Assembly: GCF_000685295.1 (NCBI RefSeq)
Contig: NZ_ARYL01000007.1
Coordinates: forward strand, 60,033-124,032
Reading direction: 5' to 3'
Length of the DNA stretch: 64,000 nt
Source: Hyphomonas oceanitis SCH89
GTDB taxonomy: Bacteria > Pseudomonadota > Alphaproteobacteria > Caulobacterales > Hyphomonadaceae
Shown here: positions 63,423-64,000 of the stretch, one piece after another
How the letters are laid out: every line of letters starts with the position of its first letter
How positions within the stretch are numbered: position 1 is the first letter of the stretch
The notes under the pieces: generated by a model
The model's input: the letters and a program-made list of their open reading frames with translations, nothing else
The model's database searches: none
Told to the model about the DNA's origin: nothing
Program-made: the position numbers and the translations under genes

Positions 63423-64000
63423 GTGATTACGGGACAAGTGAAGAGTCTTATCAGGCGTTGGCGCGATGAAACACGCGGCAATGTCGCGATCATTTTTGCC
63501 CTGTCCATCATCCCCATCCTTTCCATCGTCGGCGTTGCCATCGACACCCAGATGACGATGACGCAGAAGAACAAGATCCAGTCGATGATCGACAATGCCG
63601 TGATATACGGGGCCCGGTCGATGCAGGCCGGCAAGTCGCGCGCCGATGTGACCAAGGATGTGAACCAGTATGTTGCGGCCCTGCTGAAACAGCAGAAGGG
63701 TAATGTCTCCTGCACGGGCGTTGCCCTGGAATATGTCGACGGCAAGCAGGACATCAACGCGACGATCATGTGTTCGCAGCCGACAACGCTGTCGAACCTG
63801 TTTGGCCAGACCAAGATGGACTTCCGGGTCCGGTCCGGGTCGACCTATGGCATCGGCAAGCTGGAAGTCTCGTTCGTCTTCGACGTGTCCGGATCGATGG
63901 GCAATAGCGGCAAGATGAATGATCTTCAGGTCGCGGCGCGTGATGCCGTGGACACACTGATGCCCGCCAATTCAAATCTCGCCAACCCTGATGATGTGCG
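63423..64000 (+). CDS. TadG-like pilus protein with vWA domain (3' end outside window)
   Basis: Incomplete: 192 codons to the edge of the window without a stop. The N-terminal segment GNVAIIFALSIIPILSIVGV (about 20-39) is the TadE/TadG-type hydrophobic start, followed by a soluble domain and a von Willebrand A domain beginning VSFVFDVSGSMG (about 149-160), which contains the DxSxS metal-ion-binding (MIDAS) motif. TadG proteins are envelope parts of the Flp pilus system. The start is a GTG behind GGGGGG. It lies 48 kb from the rest of the tad genes. It is divergent from thyA. Confidence 0.82.
   Translation, partial: MITGQVKSLIRRWRDETRGNVAIIFALSIIPILSIVGVAIDTQMTMTQKNKIQSMIDNAVIYGARSMQAGKSRADVTKDVNQYVAALLKQQKGNVSCTGVALEYVDGKQDINATIMCSQPTTLSNLFGQTKMDFRVRSGSTYGIGKLEVSFVFDVSGSMGNSGKMNDLQVAARDAVDTLMPANSNLANPDDV

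Overview
The window is chromosomal DNA of an alphaproteobacterium, most likely a stalked or budding marine type of the Hyphomonadaceae/Caulobacterales. The base composition is GC-rich throughout. It carries a complete Tad/Cpa (Flp pilus) locus, a DivL-type kinase with tyrosine in place of the phospho-acceptor histidine, and a perfect TTAA-N7-TTAA CtrA-type box in the kinase promoter. The miaA/serB/degP/hflC/hflK/folA/thyA gene set is an alphaproteobacterial arrangement. I see no rRNA, tRNA, CRISPR array, insertion sequence or prophage. The taxonomic placement is an inference from gene content.

Layout. 0-3.1 kb: murC and a UMF1-type transporter. 3.2-15.4 kb: the Tad pilus locus. Two TadE-like minor pilins and a stand-alone secretin N-domain protein lie on the minus strand. 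They diverge from flp (a 54-aa pilin) and cpaA-cpaB-cpaC-cpaD-cpaE-cpaF-tadB-tadC on the plus strand. A TadD-like lipoprotein sits convergent at the end, and a TadG-like vWA protein is cut by the right edge of the window (63.4 kb). 15.4-25.2 kb: accessory genes, including leucyl aminopeptidase, TPR proteins, a short-chain epimerase, a diguanylate cyclase, an alpha/beta hydrolase and two glycosyltransferases. 25.3-32.4 kb: translation genes infC (with an AUA start codon), rpmI, rplT, pheS and pheT. Two lipoprotein genes lie between infC and rpmI, and an ASCH-domain gene lies between pheS and pheT. 32.4-43.3 kb: a voltage-gated-type K+ channel, dapB, EIIA-Man and HPr, an EF-hand protein, divL, a second diguanylate cyclase, an exported methyltransferase-like lipoprotein, an SDR, a Sel1 protein, a bactofilin and a GH25 lysozyme. 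43.3-51.6 kb: amino-acid biosynthesis. ilvB-orf-ilvN-orf-ilvC runs on the minus strand behind a leader peptide and attenuator, followed by miaA, serB and a Tat-exported HisC-like aminotransferase. 51.7-63.3 kb: the degP/DUF2065/hflC/hflK block, mrp, an SMP-30 protein, folA, a VUT transporter, aqpZ, a zinc-type TonB receptor, a CMD protein and thyA.

How the genes work together. CpaA processes Flp pilin. CpaC and CpaD form the outer-membrane channel. CpaE, CpaF, TadB and TadC form the inner-membrane motor, and the TadE/TadG proteins are minor pilins. DivL and the two cyclases suggest cell-cycle and surface-attachment control. The ilv operon makes branched-chain amino acids. Its upstream region holds a promoter, a 12-residue leader with consecutive Leu-Val-Leu-Val-Ile codons, a 16-bp hairpin and a terminator. 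This is the best supported piece of regulation in the window.

Most interesting signals: the ilv attenuator and the two unknown genes translationally chained into ilvBNC; the AUA start of infC; a terminator-like hairpin in the flp leader; CtrA-type boxes before divL and cpaB; a Zur-like operator just downstream of a TTGACA promoter at the zinc receptor; exported versions of normally cytoplasmic enzymes (HisC-like aminotransferase, methyltransferase); and an 11-bp tandem repeat read in three frames inside an SDR gene.
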